64,000 bases of DNA from Stenopsyche tienmushanensis. Taxonomy: Eukaryota; Arthropoda; Insecta; Trichoptera; Stenopsychidae. The stretch lies in contig WACJ01000359.1 in the NCBI GenBank assembly GCA_008973525.1, positions 186,001-250,000 of the forward strand, given 5' to 3'. Under the pieces are notes generated by a model that made no database searches, was not told the origin of the DNA, and saw only the letters and a program-made list of their open reading frames with translations. Shown piece after piece: positions 1 to 10,566 of the stretch. Every line of letters begins with the position of its first letter. The first letter of the stretch is position 1. A program made the translations under genes and the position numbers.

Positions 1-200
1 TCACCTGCGATATCTCATTTCGACCTTTATCACCGAATTAATGAATCATAAACGTGTTCCGTCGTTCATCGTAGCCGACTCGTGGGTCAGGACCATCGTC
101 TACGGATCACGCCACGATTGATCATGCATCGTGCCGAGGTGCTCTCAGCTGCAGATTTGCAAGCGAACAACGAAACCCTCAAGCGCAACGACCGAAGATA
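1..200. other. Left-edge unique sequence, possible exon end
   Basis: This stretch is richer in GC than what follows and matches none of the repeats in the window. On the plus strand, frame 2 is open from the window edge to a TGA at 119-121 (39 codons). On the minus strand the first bases read GCAG followed by GTGA, which resembles a splice donor, but all three minus frames upstream of it contain stops. It could be the tail of a coding exon or UTR cut by the window edge. No family is recognised. Confidence 0.15.
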
Positions 201-252
201 GCATAATATTTTTAACGTATTAAATACTTTTTTTCCGCGAAAAAAACACAGT

Positions 253-280
253 GACTCACCGGTGAGTCAATGGTGCTTAA
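253..280. repeat. piggyBac-like end fragment with 16-bp palindrome
   Basis: Positions 253-268 form a perfect palindrome, GACTCACCGGTGAGTC. The following bases resemble the inner end of the TTAA-flanked remnant at 20791-20869, which contains nearly the same palindrome, and a TTAA occurs at 277-280. It looks like one decayed end of the same piggyBac-like family. The opposite end is not visible nearby. Confidence 0.35.
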
Positions 281-285
281 GTAGG

Positions 286-1740
286 CAATGCAATAAAAAT
301 ATTATATCGATTTATTTGTCATATTCAAAAAGCATGAGATCATTGGATCATATACTTGGATAGTATGAAGTAGTTTCATTGATTCCAACTAATCAAATTT
401 ATGCTAATCAATTATTGTAAATGTAATAATTTAATCGCAAATGCAATGAATCTAGACCTTTACAAAGAGTTCTGAATGAAATCCATAGTGAAATTATCCT
501 AATTTAAATTAAAAGAAGTAAATATGGGTTTTATTTTCGCTTGGGGAGTTGGAAAACACCCTGTTTGACTCCCAGTATTTTTATCTTTTATTTTTTTCCA
601 ACATTTTATATCTTTTCTCATAAGGAGGCATCAAAATAATTGGAATGAGCTCGTTATAAATTTAATCGTTTCAAAAGTCTTAGGACTTTGTTGTAATTAA
701 ATCTTTTCAAAATTCATCGGTCTCAATGCAAATTTATTTGCTCGGAAGCTCGACCGGCATAAAAAACTTGTAGCACTTAAAAGCTTTGCCGCCAAATCTA
801 GTGTCATTAAGGCCGAAAACACAACGCGCAATGGAACAATGAAACGAAGAACGAGTCCTGCTTGTAATGAGTTTGGTTGTTAAAATGGTCCCCCGGTCGA
901 GGATATCCCTGGATAAAGGTGGATACATCAAACGCAATGAGGCCAACCCTCCGCAGGGAAGTCAACCCTGGTCGCGGTCGCCAGGCATTAGGCACAAAGG
1001 AATGCAAACTGAGGTCGCCTAATGGTCCTTACTTACTTGAGGAAACCGCTTGACACGTGAGACCAGACGCCAAATCCACTTACTAAACAACCCAAATCCA
1101 ACAAAACATAAAAATAACAATGTAAAAACTTTTGCAGTAGTAATTATAGTTTGTCAATTGTACCACGCTACAACGTCACCTAGTTTATTTCGTAATTTGC
1201 AATATCAGAACGTCCAATGAACGCCCAAGGAATTGATGCATTAGGGTCGGTTCGGCCAAGACATCCATTGATTCATGTGCCATCGACTATCGGTCCATGA
1301 GGTCGTACCATCAAAGATCGGTCAATTTAGATGGCAATAAATCTCTGCAGTTATTGACAAGCGACACACTCAAAATGGATGAATCCTTTCAAATCGCGAG
1401 CGCTCAATATCACCCTCGAGGGATGAATACCCTTTCTGACTTGCATAGGCAACGCTCGCTTTTCTATCGCCTTTGATATCTGATATCGTAGAAGTGTCAA
1501 TTTTTCGGGCTTAGCAAAGACCAAATAAATAAAAAGGATATCTGCGGGGCATAACGATAGAGTCACATCAATAACGCCTAACTTTCAGTTCTGCACGAAA
1601 TTGATACATGCGATGTTTCAGAATGAATTGCGCATCAACTAAAATCGCTTCATTTATTCCATAGAATAAGTTTATTAAATAATTAATTTTTAATTTCATT
1701 TATAAAATATGTGTTGTGTAATATATAATATAATAAAATA
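286..1740. other. Non-coding AT-rich stretch
   Basis: I see no gene here. Short overlapping open frames at 734-1007 and 1351-1566 (minus) lack recognisable domains. The somewhat GC-richer parts (about 880-1020 and 1230-1330) have no visible splice-site context. Confidence 0.3.
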
Positions 1741-1744
1741 GGCG

Positions 1745-2045
1745 TGTTTAGGTGACGCCTAGGGGCAGTAACTGTCTAACCTATGTATACATATATATTT
1801 TTAAAACTGTTATTTTAACTTTTCTCTACCGGTGATGTATTTACTACACATCGACTCTAATAATGGGAATTTTGATATGAAATATAATAGGTGCGGGGTT
1901 CAAAATGTTTTTATTCCTCGCGAAATACAATAACAAATCACATAAAAGTATTATAGTATATAAGTATTCATCTGCAGCGACGGAAATAAATATTTTTTCG
2001 AAAAATCGGGAATTTTGCGAATTGCGGAGAACGCCTTTTGTCCGT
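1745..2045 (+). repeat. Dispersed repeat family B, copy 1 (AT-rich arm)
   Basis: The stretch starts with GACGCCTAGGGGCAGTAACT and continues through an AT-rich arm that is clearly alignable to 54340-54615 and, inverted, to 21394-21640. Shared landmarks are a block ending in ACTCTAATAATGGGAAT and a segment ending near CGGGAATTTTGCGA. In the two other copies this arm is collinear with the CCCGGGAT-rich arm. Here that arm lies at 2377-2610 in the opposite orientation, so this copy is rearranged. Confidence 0.6.
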
Positions 2046-2176
2046 TAATAGATGGACCGCCGCAAAAAATCTGAGATTTATATAGAGAAAACGTGGGTAT
2101 TGAAGTGTTCGTTAATGCAGGTTCGACTGTATAAAAACTTGAAAAACTATGTTATATATGTATGCTATATATGTAC

Positions 2177-2376
2177 GGCCAACCCGCGGCCCGCCTTGAA
2201 TATTTTTCCAGCCCGCAAGATTTATTACACTTTTACAAAATATATTTTTTCACTTCAAAAAAATGTCTATAGTGTATCTAAATCTAAAATGGGGATATAT
2301 AATTTTATATGCGGCCCGCGGAGCTATGATGCATTTCCAAAGTGGCCCGCAAGATCATTTGGGTTGGCCACCCCTG
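2177..2376. mobile_element. Short hAT-type MITE
   Basis: The right end read inward is CAGGGGTGGCCAACCC, a typical hAT terminal sequence, and the left end carries GGCCAACCCGCGGCCCGCC from 2177. Both ends have subterminal GCGGCCCGC blocks. The outermost bases of the left end are lost. The element sits between the two arms of a family B repeat, which suggests insertion into it. It encodes nothing recognisable. Confidence 0.5.
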
Positions 2377-2610
2377 GATTAGACAGTCACTGCCCCTAGG
2401 CGTCGCCTAAGTTCGCCAATTAGTAATTACGCCACTGTTTCCAAGCGTCCAGATTTCGTCGGGAATGTCTCGATATAGTAGCCTTCATCGTGTTGGTGAG
2501 GTGTACGATTTCTGTTAGATAAAAATTTCAATCCCGAAATTTTCGGGATTCCGTTCTTTAATCCCGGGATTCTTAAGTACCTAAAACTGTCCGAGATCCC
2601 GGGATTGGAT
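2377..2610 (-). repeat. Dispersed repeat family B, copy 1 (CCCGGGAT arm, inverted)
   Basis: From GATTAGACAGTCACTGCCCC the sequence aligns with 21627-21850 and with the reverse complement of 54120-54365. It includes the segment with CGTCCAGATTTCGTCGGGAA and several CCCGGGAT motifs. Together with 1745-2045 it gives an inverted pair of the GGCGACGCCTAGGGGCAGT core, about 600 bp apart. Confidence 0.55.
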
Positions 2611-3524
2611 TCTCTACTCCCTATCTATTTATAAAAATCAAGAATTTCTTCAATAAACTTATTTGTGTTAATTAAGATATCTGAGCTATGAAGAGGTATG
2701 ATCATACTGTGTATTAATAATTAAATAATATTCAAATACAAAATTTATCTCCAAATTTCCAAAATAGTCAGCTACTTTTGTATATTCTACTAAATTTGAT
2801 TTTAAATGACTTTAAAACGTTTATTGCGAGAAAACCACACATAAATGAGTCTTCTTATAAATCAAAGTGTACATAAACTCATTGAATCTCGATAGTTCAC
2901 TAAATTTATGGATATTATATCGATGCGATAAGACATGCAGATGAAAATTCGAAATTTCAATTAATCAAAGATTGGACATAATTGAGAAAGGTTTTGTGCA
3001 ATATAATACAAGTTGGACTATTTAAAATTGACAAAAGTACTGTAGTCTCCAATTGTCTTTAAATACAAAGTCATTGTTGCTATATCCATTGTTTTCTATG
3101 GCTTTCAACAGTATGGCGTCAACAAAAGATTTCTGCTTGCTTTTTTGTATGGGTTCAAATTGGGACACAATGCAGTAAAAGCAGGTGGAAATATCGAGAG
3201 AGTTTTCAGAGGAAGATCGATTTGTGAGAGAAAAATACAAAAATAGGACAAAAAAATCGTTCTGGTCGATCAAACTCATGGTTACTGTTTGGTAGGTGGG
3301 GCTCTAGTGCAGAAATTTTATAAAAATATAATTCGTAATTTATTTTCTCGTTGATAAAAGGTTATTTAAGCTAATGGATGTTATTTTGATTGAATAAATT
3401 ATGTTTTGTAAATTCTCACATACAAATTCCGAACGTTCATGTGGTACGCTCTAATATCTGTTGATAATCCAAGTACGATGCAACAGCTCAATTTGATATT
3501 TCAACTCAAGCACGATTAATCTAA
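2611..3524. other. AT-rich stretch, no recognised gene
   Basis: An 85-codon minus-strand open frame lies at 3022-3279 but shows no domain I recognise. If the mucin-like gene at 3567-4163 continues leftward on the minus strand, this stretch is part of its first intron. Confidence 0.3.
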
Positions 3525-3566
3525 TTAGAGTACTGCTATGTAATTTGATATCAATATTTTACTCAC

Positions 3567-4163
3567 CGTTATTGGAAGCATCAGCTCGTGAGTTTCGTTG
3601 CCGCGCCACAATCTGGATTCTGCAGGCAACAAAGGAATATCACAATCTAACGCTTCCAGCCTCTCATCTAGCCTGCTAGGGGTGCGAGCAACATATCCTC
3701 GTTCGACCGAAATCGGAACTGCATTAGGGGTGGTAGCAGTTGGTTCAACTTCCGCTTCGGTGGTCGAAAACAATTTGTTTCTTACTGACGTCTTCATGAT
3801 TGATGTCGTCATGTCGACGGCCTGCGTCGTTTGGGCAGGCGTCGACGGTCTGGTGCTGGGCGCAGATGTTGTCACCGTCATTGTCGGCTCGTTTTTCGTC
3901 ACGAACGTTGAGGCTGTCAGAGTCGACGAGGGGATGCTCCTGGTCGTAAAGGGGGTGGTCGTACTCGTCACCGTGGACGGTAGCGTCGTCTTCGGAGAAG
4001 GCTTTGAAGAAGTCGTGGATGGATAGACGGACGACGACGTCTGGATCCATTTCGTTACTTTTTGTGTGGTATCTGGCGTGGCAACGTTCGTGGTGGTGAA
4101 AGCTTGTGCTACTATGGCTAGCGCTGACACTATTGCTACTGCGCACGAAGTCCCCATTTTCAT
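3567..4163 (-). CDS. Secreted Thr/Ser-rich mucin-like protein, first coding exon
   Basis: The exon encodes 199 residues from an ATG at 4163. Residues 1-21 form a signal peptide (charged start, then an Ala/Val/Leu/Ile-rich core ending AQA). Residues 22-145 are very rich in Thr, Ser and Pro, as in an O-glycosylated mucin-like stalk. Residues 150-199 are different and look folded: they hold a Cys (CDIPLLP) and an N-glycosylation site in RLWRGNETHEL. The reading frame runs on to a stop at 3525, but the sequence ACG|GTGAGT at 3567/3566 is a near-perfect splice donor in phase 0, so the exon most likely ends there and the protein continues in exons to the left. I found no matching acceptor in the window. 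A secreted or cell-surface role is inferred from signal peptide and composition; the exact family is not recognised. Confidence 0.7.
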
Positions 4164-5491
4164 AGTTTCGCTGAAGAAGTCTTATACGATGACTGTTAGA
4201 GTTCTTCTAAATATTTATTTTGCAAATCTTGATAAACACAAAACAACATTTGTCCCATCAGGGTTAAGCTTTGGATGTCTCACATATTAAATTTAAAATT
4301 AATTGATTTTCAGCGATGCTTTAATAAATCTCAACGCGATTACAACATCCTTTCGCCGATCAGAACAATGCAATTTCACCTGGAACAAAATAAAGACAAA
4401 TATTAATTATCAAAGCGATGATAGAGTTTTAATAGGATTTAAATACGTAAGTATAATTTAACTATAAGAAGATTTAATAAAGAAAACACAAAAAAAATTG
4501 TATACTATTATCGACCATCTTCAATAATACTATAATTTTTCTGATTAAGATTTAATTCGGCTTGGAAGCAATCCAATCCAATTTTAATTGATTCCAAGTA
4601 CTCAATTAAGACTCGCCACATTTCATTACCATGTAAAATATGAATAAAATGGAAATCTTAAAACTTTAATAGTTTCAATTGACTCTAATAATTTCAACTT
4701 CATTTGAATCATAATGAAAGACTTTTGGATTCACTTGTCAATTCTTTCTATTCGATTATTTAAGACATTTTATCCGACAAATTTAAGCATCATCAATAAC
4801 AATCACGTCAATCGCTCTCAAGCTGCAACGTTTGATTAAAGCGTCGAGATGATATCGATCGAGAAGCCGTTATACGAACATGATGTATATAATGAAAGCT
4901 TTGGAGTACTGAAAGATAAGTCAATCCTCGAGGGCTAATCTCCCGATTGCAACGAGCAGAAGAAAAGGATTCCTCATCCCACTCGACAGGACTCCGATGT
5001 CGAAGAGAGCCACACTTCAAAGAAACCCGCTGTCATACGAACGGATCATCGGCAGAAAGGCTTTGTGATGATGCAAATTTCTTCAAACGAACTAATCCCT
5101 ATTTCCTTGTGGCTGAAAATAGATGAAGCATTCGTCAAATGAGAAATTAATTAATGGAAACCATTTGCTGAAGCGGAAATTTATCGCATCTAATGTAATT
5201 GAAATTCACGTAATAATACGTATTTTTTCTCGTTTGTAAGGCAACTTCGTTATTATTCCATAGAATTTCATTCTGCTGCTTTTGATTAAAATGAAGTTTT
5301 TGTGCAATTTTTTAGAAATGTAATTTACTTTTACAATTGCATATTTTAAATTTGAAAAAATAAAATGTATCAGTCTAGGGCGGAAGAAGTGAAATTTGTT
5401 AGTTCTAGAAAAAGTTTAATTTATTACATTTTTTTAAATTCTATTTATTAACGGAAATCGTTAGAAAAAATATCAAGCTGTGTTTGTGTAA
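4164..5491. other. Upstream region of the mucin-like gene, non-coding
   Basis: This is the presumed promoter and 5' UTR side of the minus-strand gene at 3567-4163, followed by AT-rich sequence. No repeat or gene is recognised. A clear TATA box at the expected spacing could not be assigned with confidence. Confidence 0.25.
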
Positions 5492-6224
5492 TCTATATAT
5501 ATAAAAATCAATGTGTTCCTGTCCGTCTGTCTGTCTGTCTGTCCAAAATTTGCTAAGGTAAACAAAGCCTTTTGTCAACTATGCCGAGAGGCGATAATGC
5601 TATCAATCTAATGTCAGCGCTCGGCTACGTCAGCCAAGGCCGCGCTGGACGGCTGGCGCGTCGTGGTGCTCGGCGGCTCGCTAGTCGCTATACGAAGTGA
5701 GGGAGAGCGCACGCATCCTAACCTCTCACTCCCACATCAATACATAACGTAGCTTTCCAACTAAGCAAGTGTTGCTAAGCAACCACATCCAAATCAATAA
5801 ATAAACAAATCACTCATTCATGTATTCTAAAAGCCAGTTGGATGCATCTTCACACATAACAAATCAATCAATAGCGAAATAAACTCCAGGATTCAACGGA
5901 CGAGAAGACGGCACTGGCATACTCAGAACTTGGCTACCAATTTTATCGAAAATTAAGGCACCAATAACCAAGAAAAAAAATCTGAAAGTGCAAACAATCT
6001 AACACGAAGCGACGGCAATGCAAAACCCAACATAGCACTGGACGGAGGATGCTCACAAGGAGCATCACCAAAACGACCTCTCAAATAATTACTAAGCGCG
6101 AATGTTTTTACCCGTTTTTCAGTGTAATTAAAAATATATAAATTCATCCCAATAAACTGAATTAAAATACATACACTTTACATCTTTAAGTGTGGCATTG
6201 CAACGCATTCTGGGTATTCGCTAG
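5492..6224 (+). mobile_element. Non-autonomous Helitron (733 bp)
   Basis: The element begins TCTATATATATAAAAATCAA directly after an A and ends GGGTATTCGCTAG directly before a T, matching Helitron 5'-TC and CTAG-3' ends with insertion between A and T. A (GTCT)n stretch lies near the 5' end. The internal block around 5660-5820 matches the minus-strand copy at 50445-50826. No Rep/helicase coding is present, so it depended on an autonomous relative. Confidence 0.8.
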
Positions 6225-7824
6225 TACATAATAAAATAGGCAAGCAGCTGACCTGAGGTTATTTTATGCTACGTAAAAATACACAAATAGTAGAAGCGAC
6301 GTAGCGCATACGTGTACATCATAGACATGCTACGCGCATGCGCCATGCCACATGTACTGTGTGAGCGTCTATACGTGCCATAAAGCAACTATTAATCCAG
6401 TGACATGCCTATTTTATTACATATTACACAACTTCATCTTTTCAACTTAAAATTTCAAACAATATCTCACGCATATCCTTTTATTTATATGTTTAAATTA
6501 ACACTTTAAATAATTTCCATTGTAAAGATCCTTATTTTTAATGTCAAAAAAAATATTTTACAATAAAAATTAAAGGATGTTTTCGAACTTTTCAACTCTT
6601 AAACTCTATTTTTTCTTATTTAACTGTTATATTGGGAGTTTCTAGAGTTCTAGAAAGTGCATTAAATCATAACAAACACTAAAAATATAATCTTTCGAGG
6701 ATATTTATCGTAGAAAATCATTCTTTGTTTTCTTAAGGTAGAATATACGTCTATATCAGATATAGACGATCTCCATAGAAGACTTTTCTAAGAAAACAAT
6801 CTTTATGATGGTGGAAAAAATTTTAGCAATGTGTTATTGAACCCAAAGTTTTTATAATAAGCGTTTATGATCTAGCACATTTTAAGAACAATTAAATAGA
6901 TATTTCTAGTACTCTTAATATTGAGTGAAAATTTTAATGTTGCGCCCTTATTTTTTGCCTTTTATTGATGTCTGTATCTGTGATTTTACATTGAACAAAA
7001 TTTAGTAGATAGATGTAATCGTATAATACGAAGAAGTTGTTGGCTTTTAGCATACGAATGGGTACATTTCAAGACTTATTCTCCATGAAAAGAAAGCGTA
7101 GGTGTTTGGAATGAATTGGTGCCGGCCATGGAAAATTGTATTGAGAAAGTCTTGCCGTTGCCAGGCGGCTAAACGAATCTTTAGTAAAAAAAAATGTCCG
7201 TCGTAAACATTTTTTTGGGCAAAGTAGGCTCAGCAATAAAAAGAGCACTTTTACTACATCCTGTACATTCGCCTTAATGAAAAAAAGCAACGTGAATGAT
7301 ATGCCTGGCATATCACGTAACAGAGTAACCTCTCATGTTTTATTCAAAAAGTGGGTAAAAGTATCACTTACAGGGTATGTTACTAACCCTCTTGATACAT
7401 TACACGGAGCTCGCCTCATCCTAAACAACAATATACAAACCATTTCTCGCTAGGGTGTTCTATGTAACACACGCGAATCCTCAAGAAGCCATGTTTAATC
7501 AGCCATCTACCAGATTCTCTCCTCGCCCTCCCACTTGGGTGACACAGGGCCGTCACACGACTTGAATTAATAAATTACATTCCCACGCTTCAACTGACTC
7601 CACGACAAACAGTAACTCAAATAACTTTCTCAAGTATCCTGTGAGTCATGAGGATACTTCTTTAGTTATGGTGCTGCAATTCGCTACATTGTTCTATCCT
7701 TAAATCACACTCATTTCCTTGACAGCTCGAAGAGTATCTCATATGCGCCATGACATTCTATCATGCTTTAGAAATAGACACCAAATTTCTCAACATCAAT
7801 TTGCAATTCAATATACATAAATAC
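6225..7824. other. AT-rich non-coding stretch with one hairpin
   Basis: No gene is recognised. At 6748-6768 there is a perfect 10-bp hairpin (CGTCTATATC/GATATAGACG, 1-nt loop). It is nested inside a longer imperfect inverted repeat (TTGTTTTCTTAAG near 6725 and CTAAGAAAACAA near 6800), which may be a small foldback element. An 80-codon minus-strand frame at 7069-7311 has no recognisable domain. Confidence 0.3.
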
Positions 7825-7914
7825 CAGGCCTTCGATCGGAGCTGAACCGAAAATCAATTATCGGTAAAACTGTAATTTTTGCCGAAATAAAAACCGTAAC
7901 GTTTCGAATTCCTG
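7825..7914. mobile_element. hAT-type MITE (90 bp)
   Basis: The left end is CAGGCCTTCGATCGG and the right end, reverse-complemented, is CAGGAATTCGAAACG, giving imperfect inverted repeats. The 8 bp on either side are ATAAATAC and ATAAATAT, a near-perfect 8-bp target duplication as hAT elements make. It shares the GAGCTGAACCGA motif with the element at 30345-30466. Confidence 0.55.
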
Positions 7915-7976
7915 ATAAATATATAATCTGCATATAATTATTTGTTCTAATAATCTCTCCATATTGACAAATATAA

Positions 7977-8420
7977 TATTTAGCCCGTTAATGAGTAATC
8001 GCGCTTATGTGCGTTCGGACTCGAGTTATACAGAAAGTGCACCAAGACAGAGACGAGTGCTTTGCGTCTTATCATACACTCGTACATCAATAGCAAGTTT
8101 ATGCTGTAAAGGTACCCCTACACGTTTAAATATTGCGAAAAGTGATCCACAGCGCCTCATATTATTATTTATTCAATCATATTACTTTTATACTGCTATT
8201 ATATCGATTGTATTGATCGGCCCAAATTTATCGATTTCAAGCTTCAGAAAATGCATTATTTTGTTACTAAGACTCATATGTGTATTATTTATGTTTACGC
8301 GAAGAAATAAACAAATATTGTGTGCTATCAACAGTGTTAAGGTTCATTTATTGATATACGAGATTCACTCAAGAAAATTGAATCTCTATGTAGTCGACAT
8401 ACAGAAATATAATCTTTATC
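7977..8420 (+). repeat. Dispersed repeat family A, copy 1
   Basis: The copy runs from the segment GTTAATGAGTAATCGCGC to a segment starting AGTGTTAAGGTTCATTTATT and a little beyond. It includes a conserved block CTGTAAAGGTACCCCTACAC. It aligns with 12480-13012 (inverted) and 59875-60300, and in part with 24186, 27182, 44492 and 51785. The 156-codon open frame across it is not supported as a gene, because the other copies do not keep the frame. The class is unknown; a solo LTR or a MITE are both possible. Confidence 0.6.
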
Positions 8421-8934
8421 GTTATTTAACATAATTGATCTGTGAAAGTCCATCCATGTCCAATTGCAAATGTAGCTTCTTAAGAAGAATCGCAAATTAA
8501 TATTGCTTGATTTGATTATATCGTACGTGTACGTTCTCGAAATTCAAGCGAAATTGTACAACATCCATTACTTATAGATCGATATCATAATTTAATGAGA
8601 TAACATGAAGGGTGTCATGTCTTGTATTTTGGAAATACCTTTGAATCCCCAATCAAACTCGATTAACAACAAGACTATCTTATATACATATTAATCATCT
8701 ATAGATTTCCTTCCATCCTTAAAGTTGGCTAGAAATAATATTTTTTTTATTAACACATCTAAAATAACAGTCTTCTATGTATTTATTGTAAAGATCATAT
8801 TAATCAATAGGCTAATATTTGTATATAGAATATTGGTTTTTCGATTGAAAAAGAAACATTGATTTTCATATAAAAATCTACTCTAAGTTGATTGTAATAT
8901 ACCTATAACATTTGAGAAAGTGCAAACAATAAAT
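8421..8934. other. AT-rich non-coding stretch
   Basis: I see no gene, RNA or recognisable repeat here. Confidence 0.3.
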
Positions 8935-9135
8935 TGGCAAAGTTTTATTGCAATCGAATGAACGGTATGGTAACGCATTAAATACGTACAAACAAAAATT
9001 ATTTTTTTATATATTAGACTATGCTTATGTTACTTGCAAAATTCTTGGCAATAAATGGATGAAGTTTTATTGCAATTTGATGAACGGTATGGCAGCGCAT
9101 TTCGAACGAACAAAACCCAATTAATTTTTATATAC
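8935..9135 (+). repeat. Two short LINE-like 3' tails in tandem
   Basis: Two related segments, about 8935-9015 and 9053-9135, share GTTTTATTGCAAT, then GATGAACGGTATGG, then an AAC-rich run. A third relative is at 13900-13985 (CAAAATTTCATCGCAATCCG, then an ACAAACAAACA run). This pattern resembles 3' ends of RTE-type non-LTR retrotransposons, which end in a similar AACAAACAAACA stretch. No coding part is attached to any of the three. Confidence 0.4.
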
Positions 9136-10039
9136 TAAATCCTTAATTAATAATTTTATAGATTTTTTTAATCAAAATCTTGTTTATAAAATAAGGTATA
9201 ATACAACGATAAAAAACTATATTTTCCACTATATCTTGGAAAATTTGTGTAGATTTAATATTTGAATATAATTATGTTACAGAGCTAATTGGGAATTTTA
9301 ATTTCAAAAGTCAGCCGTACATCAATTTTGCTGTTGGAATTTGTCTGTTTCTCGAAAGAATTAAAAAGTAATCAGAAGTCCTCGATAACCCTTTCCTTTG
9401 TCCGCTTGGGGGTGGATGAGGGTGGCACCTACTCCGGGACGGCACATCAGACTAAGCTAATTATTAATCTTGGGTTAGCAGCGCTGTAACACTCAACGCT
9501 CTCTAGAAGCCACTTTGGAGCATCGACCACCACTTCGTATTGTGTTCTGCTCGGCGTGATGACGAGACACTTTTTTCTTCCTTCCTTCCTTCCTTCCCGG
9601 ACACAAAAGAAAGCTGATACGATACGCTCCGCTATGTTTCCCTTCATTCAATACGGACTTGGGCCAATTTTTCAATAATGCTAACATTGATGAATGAAAA
9701 AAGTTTTCTCATTACTCGACGTCTCGAAGAAAAGGCAATAGAAGCTAAGCGATTCGACACATAAATACTAATTACCTCGATCTTTTGACTTTTGAGAGTA
9801 GTATTAATTGAATAATTTATTGATAATGCTCACGGACTTCCGCTATGATATGCAAGTCATTCAAAATCAAAAGCGCGTAAATCGAATCAAATAACTCATT
9901 AAATAATTGGAAGGAACATATCATGAACCGCGCTAAATTATGCCTACTGATTTATTTTTATTGCGCGTATATATTTTTTAATGCAAGTTAATATGTTTAT
10001 TTAATTTGGTAAATGAACGACAGATTTTAATTTATCTTA
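9136..10039. other. Non-coding stretch with a (CTTC)n microsatellite
   Basis: Positions 9575-9598 are a (TTCC)n simple repeat, which explains the Arg/Lys/Glu-rich open frames on the minus strand. The rest has no recognised content. Confidence 0.35.
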
Positions 10040-10566
10040 AAGCCCAAATATTAATGGCAGAGCTTAAACGAGGCCATACGAGCTGCCAAGACGAACATCG
10101 CAGTGAGATGACCACGCCAGAAATGATGAATAAAATCCACAAAATGGTATCAGATGACCATCAATTAAAAGTGACAGAAAGACATAAAATTTGAACACGA
10201 GAAAGCTGTGCGCAAGAAGGGTGCCGCGTTTGCTCACAATGGAACAATAACAGCGTCGTGAAAATATTTCAATCGAGTGTTTGTCGATGTTTAACAGCAA
10301 TAAATTTGAGTTTTTACATCGATTCCATTGACAAAACATGACTCAATCACTTCAAAATCAATGGACTGAAAACAGAAAATCGTCCTTAAAAAAGACGTTT
10401 TTTCAAAACTTAAAAAAAATACACGGTGGTAAAAAATTGGCAGCAATAAAGAGGTGGAGTCGACTATTTATGACTATTTTGAGGAACTCGATGATTCTCA
10501 CTATGAACAGGGTATCGAAGCTATTGAACATCTCTGGGAAAAATGTAACGAGCTGAAAGTAGACTG
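10040..10566 (+). pseudogene. mariner transposase remnant (DD34D type), internally deleted
   Basis: Translation in shifting frames gives pieces of a mariner transposase in the right order. AELKRGHTSCQDEHRSEM and TTPEMMNKIHKMVSDDHQLK are the N-terminal DNA-binding region. A piece resembling LCARRVPRLLT follows across a stop and frame change, then a central piece, then LKKIHGGKKLAA and a C-terminal tail. The catalytic core with the second and third aspartates is largely missing between about 10340 and 10420. An AATAAA follows the last frame at about 10570. It cannot encode an active enzyme. Confidence 0.75.

Noticed and set aside
2052..2399. 115-codon plus-strand frame
   Set aside because: It spans the end of one repeat and a hAT-type MITE; no domain and no conservation expected.
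3598..4026. 142-codon plus-strand frame
   Set aside because: It is antisense to the Thr/Ser-rich mucin-like exon; its Val-rich translation mirrors the ACN/TCN codons of that exon.
3745..4146. 133-codon minus-strand frame
   Set aside because: It is a shifted-frame reading of the same mucin-like exon, without a signal peptide.
7964..8434. 156-codon plus-strand frame
   Set aside because: It lies within dispersed repeat family A, and other copies do not preserve the frame.
9447..9687. Arg/Lys/Glu-rich minus-strand frames
   Set aside because: They come from the (TTCC)n microsatellite at 9575-9598.
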